Below, piece after piece: positions 8,160-16,666 of a DNA stretch of 41,138 bases; the first letter of the stretch is position 1, and every line of letters starts with the position of its first letter. The translations under genes were made by a program, and so were the position numbers. The notes under the pieces are model-generated. The model was not told where the DNA came from. It saw only the letters and a list, made by a program, of their open reading frames with translations, and made no database searches. Source of the DNA: Verrucomicrobiota bacterium (GTDB taxonomy: Bacteria; Verrucomicrobiota; Verrucomicrobiia; Verrucomicrobiales; DEV007); contig PKCI01000189.1 of NCBI GenBank assembly GCA_002862135.1, forward strand, positions 1 to 41,138, given 5' to 3'.

Positions 8160-8471
8160 TTAGTAGAAGAGGCGCTTGATGCGGCGGTCACGGCCGCGCT
8201 CGTAATCTACCTCCTTGGTCTTCTCGACCTTCTTTGGTGGAGCTAGCGGGTAATCACGAGCGTCGGTAATCATAGAGAATTCGACTTGGCCTGATTCTCT
8301 TTTAAAATCCAACAGGGCTGGATCTGGGGCAATGGGTGCCGGCTCGTAACCAATTTTGGCGCCATCAAGCATCCATTCGGGCAAGCCGCCCATTTCGATA
8401 GCTTTGTTGGCACACGCAGTGAGGCTCAGGCCGGTAATGGCCAGAGAGCTTAGAAAGAGCAGTCGGTTCAT
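8160..8471 (-). CDS. Small lipoprotein, 103 residues
   Basis: The N-terminus has a short basic start (MNR), a hydrophobic stretch and a lipobox LTAC with Cys at about residue 19, as expected for signal peptidase II processing and lipid attachment. The mature part is about 85 residues, proline-rich in the middle (APIAPDPALLDF) and very basic and tyrosine-rich at the end (YERGRDRRIKRLFY). I do not recognise the family. It stands alone between the FkbM remnant and the cupin gene. An envelope location is inferred from the lipobox only. Confidence 0.7.
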   Translation of the reverse strand: MNRLLFLSSLAITGLSLTACANKAIEMGGLPEWMLDGAKIGYEPAPIAPDPALLDFKRESGQVEFSMITDARDYPLAPPKKVEKTKEVDYERGRDRRIKRLFY

Positions 8472-8537
8472 GGTTCCTGGGTTCTAAGTGGTTGGATTTG
8501 ATGGTGACGCGAAAATTAGGCCAAGTAGACAGGATTT

Positions 8538-8897
8538 CTATCCAAAAAATGTGTCCTCGTGGGAGTAGGGTGGCGCGCAGCAGCACAAAAAACGCAGTTC
8601 CGAATCTTCATTTGCTGTGATCTGGTGCCATTTCCCGCTGGGAATGAGGATGGCATCGCCCACGCCGACCTTCTGTTCTTCCCCCTCGATTTCCATGTTT
8701 CCGCTGCCTTCGAGGATGAAATAGAGCTCCTCGCTCGCCTTGTGCCAGTGGCGCTCGGTTGCTTCTCCGGGCGGGAGGGTGGCTTCCGCCAGGCTCTGTT
8801 TTTCGACCGAGGCGTTGGATAGGTCGAGAATGCTTCGGATAGTGGAGCCGTCCGCGGTGGTGAAGGGCTCCTGCTCGGCGATCTTTCTGACGGTCAT
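8538..8897 (-). CDS. Single-domain cupin protein
   Basis: The 119-residue protein has one double-stranded beta-helix cupin domain. Motif 1 is HWHKASEELYFILEGSG, with metal-ligand candidates His-Trp-His and Glu. Motif 2 is GDAILIPSGKWHQI, with the second-site His. Small cupins of this type include sugar-binding proteins, isomerases, dioxygenases and regulators, so no reaction can be assigned. The end carries an unusual CCCAPPYSHEDTFFG tail with three adjacent cysteines. The gene ends in TAG, which shows that TAG is a normal stop in this genome. It is transcribed away from the GH75-like gene. Confidence 0.85.
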   Translation of the reverse strand: MTVRKIAEQEPFTTADGSTIRSILDLSNASVEKQSLAEATLPPGEATERHWHKASEELYFILEGSGNMEIEGEEQKVGVGDAILIPSGKWHQITANEDSELRFLCCCAPPYSHEDTFFG

Positions 8898-9012
8898 AGC
8901 GAGTATGGTCTTGTCTTCTAAGGCTTTGATTTCAGCACCAGTCTAGGGCAGGTTTGGACCATGGCAAACCGGTTGCACCTCCTGAAAATGGCCGTTGTCG
9001 GCAAATTCCAAT

Positions 9013-10545
9013 ATGAGCGATAAAGACGAGTTTTTTGATATTCCGGGAGACGAGGCGCCTCAGCCCCGAAATCGAGCGAAGAAACGGAGGGGATTTCTAA
9101 CAAATTTCTTCATCATGATGTTGCTCGGATGTGGTTTCGTGATCCTTTGTCTCGTTCTCGTGGATATCACCAATTCAGGAGGGAAGATTAAAAAGCGTGC
9201 CATTGAGGTGCTGGGTGGTGAGACGGAACCACCAGTTCCGCCCGAGCCCCGGGTCATCGAAAAAGTTGTCGAAAAGGTGGTCGAAGTGCCGGTCGAAAAG
9301 ATCGTTGAGAAGGTGGTCGAAGTGGAAGTGGAGGTGAAACCACCCATGCCTTCCAGCTATGTCTCATGGAAAAAAGTCGATGCGGCTGAGTTGTGGAGCG
9401 AGATTCCGATAACCACCGAGATGGTGACCGAGCAGGGCGAAACCGCCGTCAGAGAACGTGAGCGCAACGAAAGTTACCAGATCGAGATGAAGGTGAAGCT
9501 CACCGTGCCGAAGCCGAATGAATCGGCTGAAGAACTGGCTGTCATCAACGAAAACCTGCCAAAGATGCTGAATGACTTCGACAGGCTGGTGGAGGGAGCT
9601 GAAGTGTCACCGTTCTATCATTACCTCTATGAACTCAAGACTGATCGGGTGCAGCAGAAAGTAACCCGGATCGACCAGTTGCTTTCGCGTCACAATTTTT
9701 ACGACCTGGAAACTGTGTTGCAGATGAAGCACCCTGACACCGGTAACAAGGTGCTCTTCGTGCAGGGCGAAATGGATGTGGTAACCGACGGTTCTGATGG
9801 TGATCGCTGGCCTGAACTGGATGACTACATTTCCATGTCGCAGTACTACCAGCCGTTTACAAGTTATGGCTGGCCCAAGACCACTTCGACACCGAACCCA
9901 CTCCTGAAGCGCTGGGAGACTAAACTCAAAGAATACGAGGACGAATTTGCAATCCCCGGGCTCAGCATCGACCGAAACCGTTATCTTCGTGAGCAGATCA
10001 CTCACTACAAAGCCGGTATTGTCGACCTGAAGAGGCGAAGCTTTCTTATCGCCGAGGCGGACCCATTTATTGTTTTGCCGCTGTCGTTCATCGGACGTCG
10101 CGATGAAAATAAATTTGGCCCGGCGATAGGTGACTATGCAGTCATCATTCACGGGGATCAACTTTACCCCGCTATCGCCGGTGACGCCGGTCCGAGTTGG
10201 AAGTTTGGCGAAGCCTCGTTGCGAGTGGCGAAGCAGCTCAACGAGAACGCATCTCCCTACAATCGTCCAGTCAGCGACCTGGAAATTACTTACCTGATTT
10301 TCCCAGGGTCTGCCGATCCGAAGAAATCACAACCGGATCTCGAGGCCTGGTATGCGAAGTGCAGCGAGTTGCTCGACGGGATTGGCGGAATTGGCGAGGG
10401 GTTTGAACTGCACCAGTGGGAAGATCTCATTGCCAGGAAGAAGGCAGAGGCGGCCACGGCTGCGGAGAATTCAGAGAGCAAAACCCTTCCCGAGGAGGGA
10501 GAGGCAACTAATGCCAATGGCGCGGCGGGGGCGGAATCCCAGTGA
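9013..10545 (+). CDS. Membrane-anchored GH75 chitosanase-like protein
   Basis: The 510-residue product has an acidic/basic cytoplasmic N-terminus and one membrane helix (about residues 28-52). A stalk of VVEKVVEV-type repeats follows (about 82-112), then a large extracytoplasmic domain. The block around residues 247-262 (VLFVQGEMDVVTDGSDGDRW), the strand FIVLPLSFIGRR, and the GDYAVIIHG...GDAGPSWKFGEASLRVAKQL region near residue 390 follow the order seen in family 75 chitosanases, where an Asp and a Glu catalyse hydrolysis. The last 40 residues are a low-complexity Ala/Glu tail. The start at ATG 9013 is preferred over an upstream TTG at 8995. The stop overlaps the GTG start of the MFS gene by four bases. 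Catalytic competence is not proven. Confidence 0.6.
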   Translation: MSDKDEFFDIPGDEAPQPRNRAKKRRGFLTNFFIMMLLGCGFVILCLVLVDITNSGGKIKKRAIEVLGGETEPPVPPEPRVIEKVVEKVVEVPVEKIVEKVVEVEVEVKPPMPSSYVSWKKVDAAELWSEIPITTEMVTEQGETAVRERERNESYQIEMKVKLTVPKPNESAEELAVINENLPKMLNDFDRLVEGAEVSPFYHYLYELKTDRVQQKVTRIDQLLSRHNFYDLETVLQMKHPDTGNKVLFVQGEMDVVTDGSDGDRWPELDDYISMSQYYQPFTSYGWPKTTSTPNPLLKRWETKLKEYEDEFAIPGLSIDRNRYLREQITHYKAGIVDLKRRSFLIAEADPFIVLPLSFIGRRDENKFGPAIGDYAVIIHGDQLYPAIAGDAGPSWKFGEASLRVAKQLNENASPYNRPVSDLEITYLIFPGSADPKKSQPDLEAWYAKCSELLDGIGGIGEGFELHQWEDLIARKKAEAATAAENSESKTLPEEGEATNANGAAGAESQ

Positions 10546-11789
10546 GCCTTGAGGGACATCCGGAATTGCCCCTCGTGCAGCGGACCTTTGCAGCTGAGTC
10601 GTTGCGCGCAGTCTGCGCTGGCGTGCTGGAAACTGCGCTGGCCACCTTTGCCGTCTTCATAGCGGTGACGGTCTTTGAGTCGGGACCGGTCACCAAGTCT
10701 ATCCTGCTGGCTTCCCCGGCGATTGGATTGCTTGGCAGCCTCGTTGCGGTCCCGCTGGTAGCGAGAACGCGAATGAGTGCCAGCCACGCTTCGGCTTTGT
10801 TCAGTTTGATCAGTGCCGCTGGATTCGCGGTCGCTGCGATCGGGTATGGCGACGAACGATTTTTCGTCATCGGGATGACTCTGGGGATCGGGGTCATCAC
10901 CATGGGGATGCCACTGCAGACTCATTACCTGCGAAGAAATTATCCGGGAAGGCGCCGTGGTCGATTATTCTCTGTATCCATTTTTATTCGCGCAGCGACC
11001 ACCATGATCGCGAGTTGGGGATTCGGTGAGTATCTCGACCGAAATCTGGCAAACTATCCTGTCCTTCTGTGGTCATTCGTCGGGGCGGCCATGTTGGCAG
11101 CGGTGTGCCAATGGCTAATCCCTTCAGATCCGCTCCGGTCAGAGGATCAGGACGGGCATGGTTTTTTCGCGGCGCTGCGGATGGCTTGGAATGACCGGGT
11201 GTTTTTCTGGCTGCTGGTCTCGTCTATGATTCTCGGGATCGGCGTGCTGTCCGCCATGGCGCTTCGGGTCGACTACCTCGTCAATCCGGAGCACGGTCTC
11301 CAGTTCGATGTGAAAACGGTCAGCCTTATCACCGGTGTGGTGCCTTCAGTGGTGAGGCTGATTTCGACGTTTTTCTGGGGTTGGTTGTTTGATCGGATTA
11401 ATTTCCTGAAGCTGCGCATCGCGGTGAACACGGTCTTCCTCGTGGGTATCCTTCTCTATTATGTTTGGCCGGAAATAATCCTGATACTGATCGGAAGTGC
11501 GTTCTTTGGATTGGGTCGCGGTGGCGGCGAGATTTTCTTCAACCTCTTCGTGACCAAATTGGCGAAGCCGGAATATGTGGCCGACTATATGTCCGTGCAT
11601 ACTTTTATGGCCGGAGTGAGAACGCTGTTGACCCCGTTCTTCGGATTCTTTCTGGTGCAGTCGGCCAGCATTCCAGTGCTGGCTGCGGTCAGTGCCATGC
11701 TGGTGATCGTGGCTCTGGTGATTGTCAAAAATCTTAGCCTTGAGGGGCGAGAAGATTCGGGAGAGGGGAGAACTGCCTCACAGTTCTGA
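10542..11789 (+). CDS. Major facilitator superfamily transporter
   Basis: The 415-residue protein has about 12 hydrophobic segments with short loops and a longer charged central loop (about residues 195-215, SEDQDGHGF), the usual 6+6 MFS layout. A basic loop (HYLRRNYPGRRRGRLFS) lies after an early helix, and a second loop in the C-terminal half reads WGWLFDRINFLKLR, a recognisable variant of the MFS loop motif. The GTG start overlaps the stop of the GH75-like gene, so the two are probably co-translated. A linked role in uptake of oligosaccharide products is an inference from position only. The substrate is unknown. Confidence 0.82.
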   Translation: MSLEGHPELPLVQRTFAAESLRAVCAGVLETALATFAVFIAVTVFESGPVTKSILLASPAIGLLGSLVAVPLVARTRMSASHASALFSLISAAGFAVAAIGYGDERFFVIGMTLGIGVITMGMPLQTHYLRRNYPGRRRGRLFSVSIFIRAATTMIASWGFGEYLDRNLANYPVLLWSFVGAAMLAAVCQWLIPSDPLRSEDQDGHGFFAALRMAWNDRVFFWLLVSSMILGIGVLSAMALRVDYLVNPEHGLQFDVKTVSLITGVVPSVVRLISTFFWGWLFDRINFLKLRIAVNTVFLVGILLYYVWPEIILILIGSAFFGLGRGGGEIFFNLFVTKLAKPEYVADYMSVHTFMAGVRTLLTPFFGFFLVQSASIPVLAAVSAMLVIVALVIVKNLSLEGREDSGEGRTASQF

Positions 11790-11832
11790 AAAACATTGGA
11801 CCTTTGCCTGAGGTTTCCTGTAAACTCCCTGC

Positions 11833-12339
11833 ATGCCGAATCTCAACAAAGTGCAATTGATGGGGAATATCACTCGGGATCCCGAGGTGCGTTACACGCC
11901 GAAAGGTACCGCCGTGACTGATATCGGTCTGGCCATCAATCGCAACTTTTCTACCGACGACGGGGAACGCCGAGAGGAGACAACTTTTGTTGACATCACC
12001 TTCTGGGGACGTCAGGCGGAAGTGATTGGCGAATACATGAAGAAGGGACGCCCACTCTACGTTGAAGGCCGCCTCCAGCTCGACCAGTGGGAAGATAAGA
12101 GCACCGGCCAGCAGCGTTCGCGTCTCAAGGTGATCGGTGACAATTTTCAATTCCTCGGTAGTCGCGATGATGGTGGTCAGCGTGGTGGCGGAAATGGCGG
12201 CCAGGGCTACGGCGGTCAGCAAGGTGGTGGAGACTACCGGCAGCAGCCCCAGCAGGCGCCGCCTCAGCAGCAGGCCCCGGCCCAGCAAAACTACGATCCC
12301 ATTCCGCCGTCTGACGACGACGATGATATCCCGTTTTAG
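11833..12339 (+). CDS. ssb: Single-stranded DNA-binding protein
   Basis: Binds and protects single-stranded DNA in replication, repair and recombination. The 168-residue product has an N-terminal OB fold (about residues 1-110) with the typical MPNLNKVQLMGNITRDPEVR start. It continues with TTFVDITFWGRQAEVIGEY and KGRPLYVEGRLQLDQW. A Gly/Gln/Pro-rich flexible linker (about 115-155) leads to the acidic tip DDDDDIPF, which recruits partner proteins. The start codon is preceded by a short spacer after the MFS gene. The 3' end overlaps the convergent EEP gene by four bases, with no visible terminator between them. Confidence 0.97.
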   Translation: MPNLNKVQLMGNITRDPEVRYTPKGTAVTDIGLAINRNFSTDDGERREETTFVDITFWGRQAEVIGEYMKKGRPLYVEGRLQLDQWEDKSTGQQRSRLKVIGDNFQFLGSRDDGGQRGGGNGGQGYGGQQGGGDYRQQPQQAPPQQQAPAQQNYDPIPPSDDDDDIPF

Positions 12340-13232
12340 TGGGCTGGCTCATCGCTCTCGCCGTTCAAATCGAGGATTACAGGGTAGTGGTCCGAAAGTA
12401 TGTCGAGGATAGGGTCTCTGGGGAAACTGACGGTCGCGGTTGCCCACGGTGCGTTCAGATGGGTCAGAATATAGTCAATCCGATGCAGCTTTTGAGTATG
12501 ATCGGCGAAGGGTTCATTCGGGGACAGTATTCTGGTCGGGAAAGTTCCTAAAGGCATCGCAGCGGGATCCGAGAGGCCAATGCCGAGAAGTTTGCTCAGA
12601 ACAGATGTGTCCGGGGCTCCCGATTTGTCAAAGATGCGAAAGCCCCTGTTCTCTTTTTCTTTAGTCTCCCACTTCTTCAGCAGGGGAGATTGCTTGAGAA
12701 GTTGGCTCAAATCAGCCGGCGCGTGCGCGTTGAAATCGCCTAAGACAACGACTGTTTTGTCAGCTTCGATGAGGGGCCTCACGCGATCCGCCACTGCGGC
12801 GGCTTCAATTTGACGTTTGAGGTAGTTCTGCGGGTCAAAGTGAACGACGAAGAAGTGAATGCCGGCCGATTGTGCGTAGAGAGTGCCGCGGAGATTGCGA
12901 GGGTCATCAGGCTCAAACTGAACTATGTTTTCGATCGGTTTTTTTGAAGTCAGCCCTTGAGGATAACCACCTTTGCGATTGTAGATGACTGCATAGGGGT
13001 GCCCCCATGTTTCGGCGGCTGATTTCAGCTTTTCAAGCGAAACCCCCTTCAGTTCTTGTAAAGCCAATACATCAACATTTTGCTTTGCTATCCATTGTGC
13101 GGTGTCTGTCAGGTTTTGCTTTTTGTTGAATCCTACCCAGACGTTGTAGGTCATGATTCGAAGCGGTTCGGCGGATACCGTTGCGCAGGTAATACCAAAG
13201 AGGAAACAGATCGTCCTTAGGCGGCTCATCAT
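12336..13232 (-). CDS. Secreted endonuclease/exonuclease/phosphatase family protein
   Basis: A 298-residue protein with a signal peptide (about 1-21, cleavage near VSA|EP) and a complete EEP domain. Active-site residues are visible in order: Asn30 in TYNVW, Glu60 in ALQELK, Asp166 and Asn168 in GDFNAH, the RIDYILT strand, and Asp281-His282 in LSDHYPV. The family includes DNases, RNases, sphingomyelinases and inositol phosphatases that cleave phosphodiester or phosphomonoester bonds with Mg2+. Export suggests an extracellular or periplasmic phosphodiesterase, perhaps for phosphate scavenging, but the substrate is open. A second ATG three bases in is an equally good start. Confidence 0.88.
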   Translation of the reverse strand: MMSRLRTICFLFGITCATVSAEPLRIMTYNVWVGFNKKQNLTDTAQWIAKQNVDVLALQELKGVSLEKLKSAAETWGHPYAVIYNRKGGYPQGLTSKKPIENIVQFEPDDPRNLRGTLYAQSAGIHFFVVHFDPQNYLKRQIEAAAVADRVRPLIEADKTVVVLGDFNAHAPADLSQLLKQSPLLKKWETKEKENRGFRIFDKSGAPDTSVLSKLLGIGLSDPAAMPLGTFPTRILSPNEPFADHTQKLHRIDYILTHLNAPWATATVSFPRDPILDILSDHYPVILDLNGESDEPAH

Positions 13233-13299
13233 CGAAGTTTAGGCGCGCTTTGAAATCGGTCAATGAATCCGGTCTCGATGGAGATGGCTTTTTTCCGAA

Positions 13300-14064
13300 T
13301 CAGTTAAGCCGATTGCCATCCACCTGCAGCGACTTCATCCAGTGTTCGAGGAAGAAACGTTTTTCCTCGGGAAGGAGGGAAGAATCCGCCGGTCCGACGA
13401 GCGGGCGCAGTGAAGTGGAGAGCTGCAGGGTGACCACGATAAAGATAGCCGCCCAGACCGCGATGTAGCCGCGGTGGGTGACTCCGGATCCCTTCGCGCT
13501 TTTGAAGACGAGGGCGATCCCGAAGCAGATCGAAATCATCCAGAAAGCGATGGCAAGAAATCCCATGAACCCGATTGACTCGGTGGACTGGCTGAACACC
13601 CAGGCGACAGGACAAAGGCCGGTGAGGATCAGACCAATGAGGGCGAGGCCGGCCAGGAGCATAGCGGCTGCTTTGCGAAGGGTCATTTCCATGCCGTTGA
13701 GACAACTGAACACGTAGAGGCTTGGCAGGGTGATAACGCCGGCGAAGAGCCCTCCGATAGAGACCTTGAGCGGGACGGACCAGAGTTGGGTGCCTCCGGA
13801 GAAGAGGCCGAGAATGAAACCGAAGAGGGCCAGCGATCCTACCGCGATGAGCGCAAGATGGATGACGATGTTTTTCGCGTCGCCTTCCTGCATTTCGTAG
13901 AAAAGGCGGCCCGGGGTTTTTAAAAGTGCATCGACGACGTTGCCGAAGCTGGTCTTTTTTCCAAGAGGCTCCTGTGACATTTTGTCGGGTGCGGGAGCTT
14001 TGTTGGCAGCAGGTAGCGCCGGCGGGGTCACCGGCTTGTCAGTGGATTCGTTTTCGTTACTCAT
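13300..14064 (-). CDS. Multi-pass membrane protein, Yip1-like
   Basis: The 254-residue protein has a proline/alanine-rich cytoplasmic N-terminus (about 1-40) and then five or six membrane segments between about residues 66 and 220. The layout and the segment around FLEHWMKSLQ are compatible with Yip1-type membrane proteins, but I cannot assign it firmly. Near the end it has QLSTSLRPLVG, which parallels QISYLLRPIFG in the upstream neighbour, so the two are probably distant paralogues. It lies 33 bases downstream of that neighbour on the same strand and is likely in the same transcript. Function unknown. Confidence 0.6.
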   Translation of the reverse strand: MSNENESTDKPVTPPALPAANKAPAPDKMSQEPLGKKTSFGNVVDALLKTPGRLFYEMQEGDAKNIVIHLALIAVGSLALFGFILGLFSGGTQLWSVPLKVSIGGLFAGVITLPSLYVFSCLNGMEMTLRKAAAMLLAGLALIGLILTGLCPVAWVFSQSTESIGFMGFLAIAFWMISICFGIALVFKSAKGSGVTHRGYIAVWAAIFIVVTLQLSTSLRPLVGPADSSLLPEEKRFFLEHWMKSLQVDGNRLN

Positions 14065-14069
14065 GGTTT

Positions 14070-14099
14070 GATTGGTTTAAGATTGGTTTAAGATTGGTT
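14070..14099. repeat. 11-bp tandem repeat, about 2.7 copies, between two membrane-protein genes
   Basis: GATTGGTTTAA is present at 14070-14080 and 14081-14091, followed by a partial copy GATTGGTT from 14092. On the minus strand it fills the 33-base spacer between the two membrane-protein genes, and a repeat boundary supplies the TAA stop of the upstream gene. Slippage would alter the spacing to the downstream start. Confidence 0.8.
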
Positions 14100-14802
14100 A
14101 GAATGAATGGGTGAGAGCCCACCAGACGGATTCATAGAAATTCCCGCGGAATAGATCAGGGCGGAGAAACTCGATCTTGAGGGAAGGCTGGCCGAAGATA
14201 GGACGGAGCAGGTAGCTGATCTGGGCTCCAACGAAAAGATTGCCAAAGATCAGTGCTGCGAAGCAGCAACGAGTGGCAGACACCGTTTCGGTGAAGTGGG
14301 TCAGGAGCTTGAAAAGACGACCGGTGGATACGAGGCCGGCCAGGGCAATGATAACGGTGTGGGTCAGGAGCAGGCGGCGGTGGATGACCTCGGCGTCGGA
14401 TGAATCGGGCGAAGGCAGGTCTAGTGCCATGGCCATGGTAACCGGAGAAAGCGATCCGACGATGAGGGCGAAGACAGTGAATGCCGCGAGGATGGCGAAG
14501 GCGGTCTGGATGAAGGAGAGCCGGCTTCCGAGAAGGACCGCCAGCATTCCGTTGATCACGCTGTTCACCGTCAGGGTGATCAGGATGATAAGCGGCAGCT
14601 TGATGGCGGTAAAGGTTGCCAGCTTTGGCCCGTGCCAAATACCGATGCTAGCTCCGTAAAGGCCGACGCCTAGAAAGATCGTCGCGAGACACAGCAGGAT
14701 GGCCTTGCGATCGAGCTCACTGACCCAGCGCAGCGAGGTTTTTTCGCTGTGGACAAGCAGGTCATTCCAAGCCCGGGAAATATGGGAAAACAGCAGAGCC
14801 AT
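14098..14802 (-). CDS. Multi-pass membrane protein of unknown function
   Basis: The 234-residue product begins with a short amphipathic/basic stretch and has about six hydrophobic segments (roughly 32-52, 65-90, 95-120, 145-165, 180-200). A C-terminal soluble end reads FLRPDLFRGNFYESVWWAL. It lacks a signal peptide. The NGMLAVLLG turn and the QISYLLRPIFGQP block have partial counterparts in the next gene (NGMEMTL and QLSTSLRPLVG), suggesting an ancient tandem duplication. I do not recognise a transporter or enzyme signature. It is the first gene of a likely two-gene unit, 116 bases from the end of serA. Confidence 0.6.
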   Translation of the reverse strand: MALLFSHISRAWNDLLVHSEKTSLRWVSELDRKAILLCLATIFLGVGLYGASIGIWHGPKLATFTAIKLPLIILITLTVNSVINGMLAVLLGSRLSFIQTAFAILAAFTVFALIVGSLSPVTMAMALDLPSPDSSDAEVIHRRLLLTHTVIIALAGLVSTGRLFKLLTHFTETVSATRCCFAALIFGNLFVGAQISYLLRPIFGQPSLKIEFLRPDLFRGNFYESVWWALTHSF

Positions 14803-14918
14803 TCTAAAAGTGTCGGTTGACGCTCATAGGAATGGCTCCTGAATGTGAAACAAGTGCGAACACTCCGTGAAAACAGTGTGAAATCGCACCTACGAAAGGA
14901 CTCAGCGAATGAGCCGAA

Positions 14919-16547
14919 TTACAGATTCACAGTGGAGGCACTCTGGATGCCTTCGATGCCGAGGATGCCTTCGAGAGCAGCCTTGTCGATCTTGGAATCG
15001 ACGTTAAGGATACTCAGGGCCTGGCCGCCAACCTTGTTCCGGCTGAGGGACATGTTGGCGATATTGATTCCGTTGGCACCGAGCACCTGTCCGATGGCTC
15101 CCACCACGCCGGGGGCGTCGGTGTTTTCGAAGATAAGAAGTGAACCTTCAGGAGTCACATCGATGTTGTGCTCATTGACTCGGACAATGCGGGCCTGGAC
15201 GCCGAAGAAGGTGCCGGAGACAGCGACCTGCTCTTTATCATTTCCAACCACCACGGTGATGAGGTCAGTGAATTCGCAGTCTTCAGCGGGGCGGGATTCA
15301 ACAACGCGAATGCCGCGGTCCTCCGCCAGCGAAGGCGCGTTTAGATAATTGGCAGAACCTTTGGTGGTGCCGGCCTCAAGATAACCTTTCAGCGAAGAGC
15401 GGGTGATGAGAGTGGTGTCGATGTCGCTGACCTTACCGTTGTATTCAATGCGGAAGAAGTCGGGCTGGTTCGGTGCGAGTTGGTTGCCGAGCTTACCCAT
15501 TGTTTCAGCGAGGCTGAGGTAGGGCCCGATTTCCTTGAGGGTGTCCTCGTCGAGGTTCGGCATGTTGATTGCATTAACGACGGATCCGTGGAGCAGGCGG
15601 TCGCGAATAGACTCGGCCACCTGGATGCCGACGTTCTCCTGAGCCTCTTCCGTGGAAGCGCCGAGGTGCGGGGTGAAAACCATTTCTTCGCGGCTGAGCA
15701 GCTCGTAGTCAGCTGATGGCGGCTCGACTTCGAAGACGTCAAGAGCAGCTCCGGCGACCTTGCCGTCCTTGATCGCATCGAGCAGGGCGGTTTCATCTAT
15801 GAGACCGCCGCGGGCACAATTGATGATGCGCACGCCAGGTTTCATCTTACTGATGCGTTCAGCGTTGATGAGGTGCGTCGTCTCCGGTGTTTTCGGCATG
15901 TGGAGGGTAATGAAATCAGCGCGTTCCACGGCTTCGTCGACGGTCTCGCAAAGTTCGACCCGCATGTTTTTGGCCTTGCTGGCGGAAAGATACGGATCGT
16001 AGGCGACGACGCGCATGCCGAAGCCCATGGCGCGCCGGGCGAATTCTCCGCCGATTCGGCCCATGCCACAGATAGCGAGGGTTTTGTTGTATAGCTCGAC
16101 GCCTTTGTAGGCTTTGCGGCCTTCCTTGAAGCGTCCTTCGACGACGGACTGGTGACCCTGAGGGATGTGGCGGGCCAAAGCCATCATGAGAGTGAAAGCG
16201 TGTTCGGCGGTGGAAATGGTGTTTCCGGCCGGAGTGTTCATGACCACGACGCCATGCTTGGTTGCGGTGGGAATGTCAATGTTGTCGACACCCACGCCGG
16301 CACGACCGATGGCACGCAGGGTGCCGGATCCTGCTTCGATGACAGCGGCGGTAGCTTTGGCCCCGGATCGAACGATCAATCCCTCGTAAGCGGGGATCAG
16401 TTCTACCAATACTTTTTCCTGCTCAGCCTTGTCAGCGATGGCTCCGATGTCCGGGCGAACATCGACTTGGATGCCTTCGGCTTCCTGGAGCAGTTTGACC
16501 CCACGCTCTGCGATGGGATCGGCGACGAGAACTCTGCGTGTAGTCAT
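14919..16547 (-). CDS. serA: D-3-phosphoglycerate dehydrogenase (long type with ACT domain)
   Basis: Oxidises 3-phosphoglycerate to 3-phosphohydroxypyruvate with NAD+, the first step of serine synthesis. The 542-residue length fits the long form: a split substrate domain and NAD domain, then an ASB (allosteric substrate-binding) domain at about 325-465 and a C-terminal ACT domain at about 470-542 that usually senses serine. The dinucleotide motif GMGRIG is at 161-166. The catalytic triad is Arg246 (in CARGGLID), Glu275 (in VFEVEP) and His294 (in FTPHLGAST). The ACT domain begins near LLIFENTDAPGVVGAIG. It stands as a single minus-strand gene, divergent from the BASS transporter, with a 119-base gap between their starts. 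Confidence 0.96.
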   Translation of the reverse strand: MTTRRVLVADPIAERGVKLLQEAEGIQVDVRPDIGAIADKAEQEKVLVELIPAYEGLIVRSGAKATAAVIEAGSGTLRAIGRAGVGVDNIDIPTATKHGVVVMNTPAGNTISTAEHAFTLMMALARHIPQGHQSVVEGRFKEGRKAYKGVELYNKTLAICGMGRIGGEFARRAMGFGMRVVAYDPYLSASKAKNMRVELCETVDEAVERADFITLHMPKTPETTHLINAERISKMKPGVRIINCARGGLIDETALLDAIKDGKVAGAALDVFEVEPPSADYELLSREEMVFTPHLGASTEEAQENVGIQVAESIRDRLLHGSVVNAINMPNLDEDTLKEIGPYLSLAETMGKLGNQLAPNQPDFFRIEYNGKVSDIDTTLITRSSLKGYLEAGTTKGSANYLNAPSLAEDRGIRVVESRPAEDCEFTDLITVVVGNDKEQVAVSGTFFGVQARIVRVNEHNIDVTPEGSLLIFENTDAPGVVGAIGQVLGANGINIANMSLSRNKVGGQALSILNVDSKIDKAALEGILGIEGIQSASTVNL

Positions 16548-16666
16548 GGTTTCTGTTTTTTAAAGAGGCGGGAAGGTAGGGGTACAGGCCGCTGACGCAA
16601 GGGGGAACTGCGGTAGAACCGGCTTTTCGCTTGTCCAATCGGGAAGAGTCTGTTTTCTAAGGGCCC

